Part shown: positions 29,476 to 29,632 of the stretch, one piece after another
Position numbering within the stretch: the stretch's first letter is position 1
Layout: every line of letters starts with the position of its first letter
Source: JBBPZA01 sp963728925
Lineage (GTDB): Bacteria > Actinomycetota > Thermoleophilia > Solirubrobacterales > Solirubrobacteraceae
Direction of reading: 5' to 3'
Length of the DNA: 29,632 nucleotides
Assembly (NCBI GenBank): GCA_963728925.1
Contig: CAVSMB010000011.1
Location: 1-29,632, forward strand
Made by a program: the position numbers and the translations under genes
The notes under the pieces: generated by a model
What the model was told of the DNA's origin: nothing
Databases searched by the model: none
The model's input: only the letters and a program-made list of their open reading frames with translations

Positions 29476-29632
29476 CATCAACGTCTTCGTGCCGCTGTTC
29501 CTGCAGACCACCACCGGCGCCACCCCGACCCAGGCGGGGCTGCTCCTCGTTCCGATGATGATCGGGATCACGGTCTCCACTAACGTGGCCGGGCGAGCGA
29601 TCGCGCGCAGCGGCCGCTACAAGCGCTACCCG
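29469..29632 (+). pseudogene. Internal fragment of an MFS drug-efflux transporter (EmrB/QacA-like), running off the window
   Basis: The plus strand reads LFAINVFVPLFLQTTTGATP then TQAGLLLVPMMIGITVSTNV and GRAIARSGRYKRYP to the window end. This is the middle of a 14-helix DHA2-type transporter; GASxxxSGLLLxPMM and the following GRxIxRTGRYK are well-known parts of that family. The N-terminal eight or so helices are missing at the junction with the TetR fragment. How far the 3' part continues cannot be seen. Confidence 0.6.

Noticed and set aside
1..29632. CRISPR arrays, complete insertion sequences, rRNA genes
   Set aside because: No regularly spaced direct repeats, transposase genes or rRNA-like conserved segments were seen.

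Overview
The window is chromosomal DNA of a very GC-rich actinobacterium. A Thermoleophilia/Solirubrobacterales-like organism is my best guess. The basis is GC-rich codon use, two F420-type oxidoreductase families (LLM and PPOX), a SigA-like sigma factor, many GTG starts, and repeated leaderless-type promoters (a TANNNT-like -10 box 6-9 nt before the start codon). The taxonomic placement is inference.

Left region (1-6060): an operon on the minus strand encodes a single-subunit quinol-type nitric oxide reductase. It overlaps, by ATGA, an unrecognised membrane protein with a zinc ribbon resembling the one in IS1182-type transposases. A cysteine-free SQR-like FAD oxidoreductase follows on the plus strand. 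It is flanked by two decayed genes: an ATP-grasp acyl-CoA synthetase tail and a P-type ATPase with a large internal deletion. The region ends at tRNA-Ser(CGA).

Central housekeeping region (6060-15200): tadA beside tRNA-Ser; a secreted subtilisin-like protease; a GalE-like epimerase; a UspA protein; a persulfide-dioxygenase-like MBL/rhodanese protein followed by a newly noticed 28-residue membrane miniprotein; a GH3 lipoprotein; an LLM-class F420 oxidoreductase; a primary-type sigma factor; and a YiiM-like MOSC protein.

Cell-surface region (15600-22260): a cytochrome P450, a GT-A glycosyltransferase, a methyltransferase joined to a GT2 glycosyltransferase by a probable one-base insertion, a second paralogous GT2, and a Wzx-type flippase. 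Together they look like a locus that builds and exports a surface glycan.

Right region (22260-28510): a TMEM175-like channel diverging from a PPOX F420 protein through a perfectly symmetric 29-bp promoter; a gluconokinase-type FGGY kinase; two strong terminator hairpins; a PadR regulator with a clear -35/-10 promoter; an aldo/keto reductase; and a class I DNA photolyase interrupted by a one-base deletion.

Right edge (28510-29632): gene remnants only. These are an SDR fragment with a frame change, and a TetR C-terminus joined head to head to an MFS internal fragment, as if one deletion removed their shared divergent promoter. Several intact-looking genes carry single-base frame changes, so either some indels in this sequence are errors or the genes are in early decay. 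No CRISPR array, complete insertion sequence or prophage was seen.
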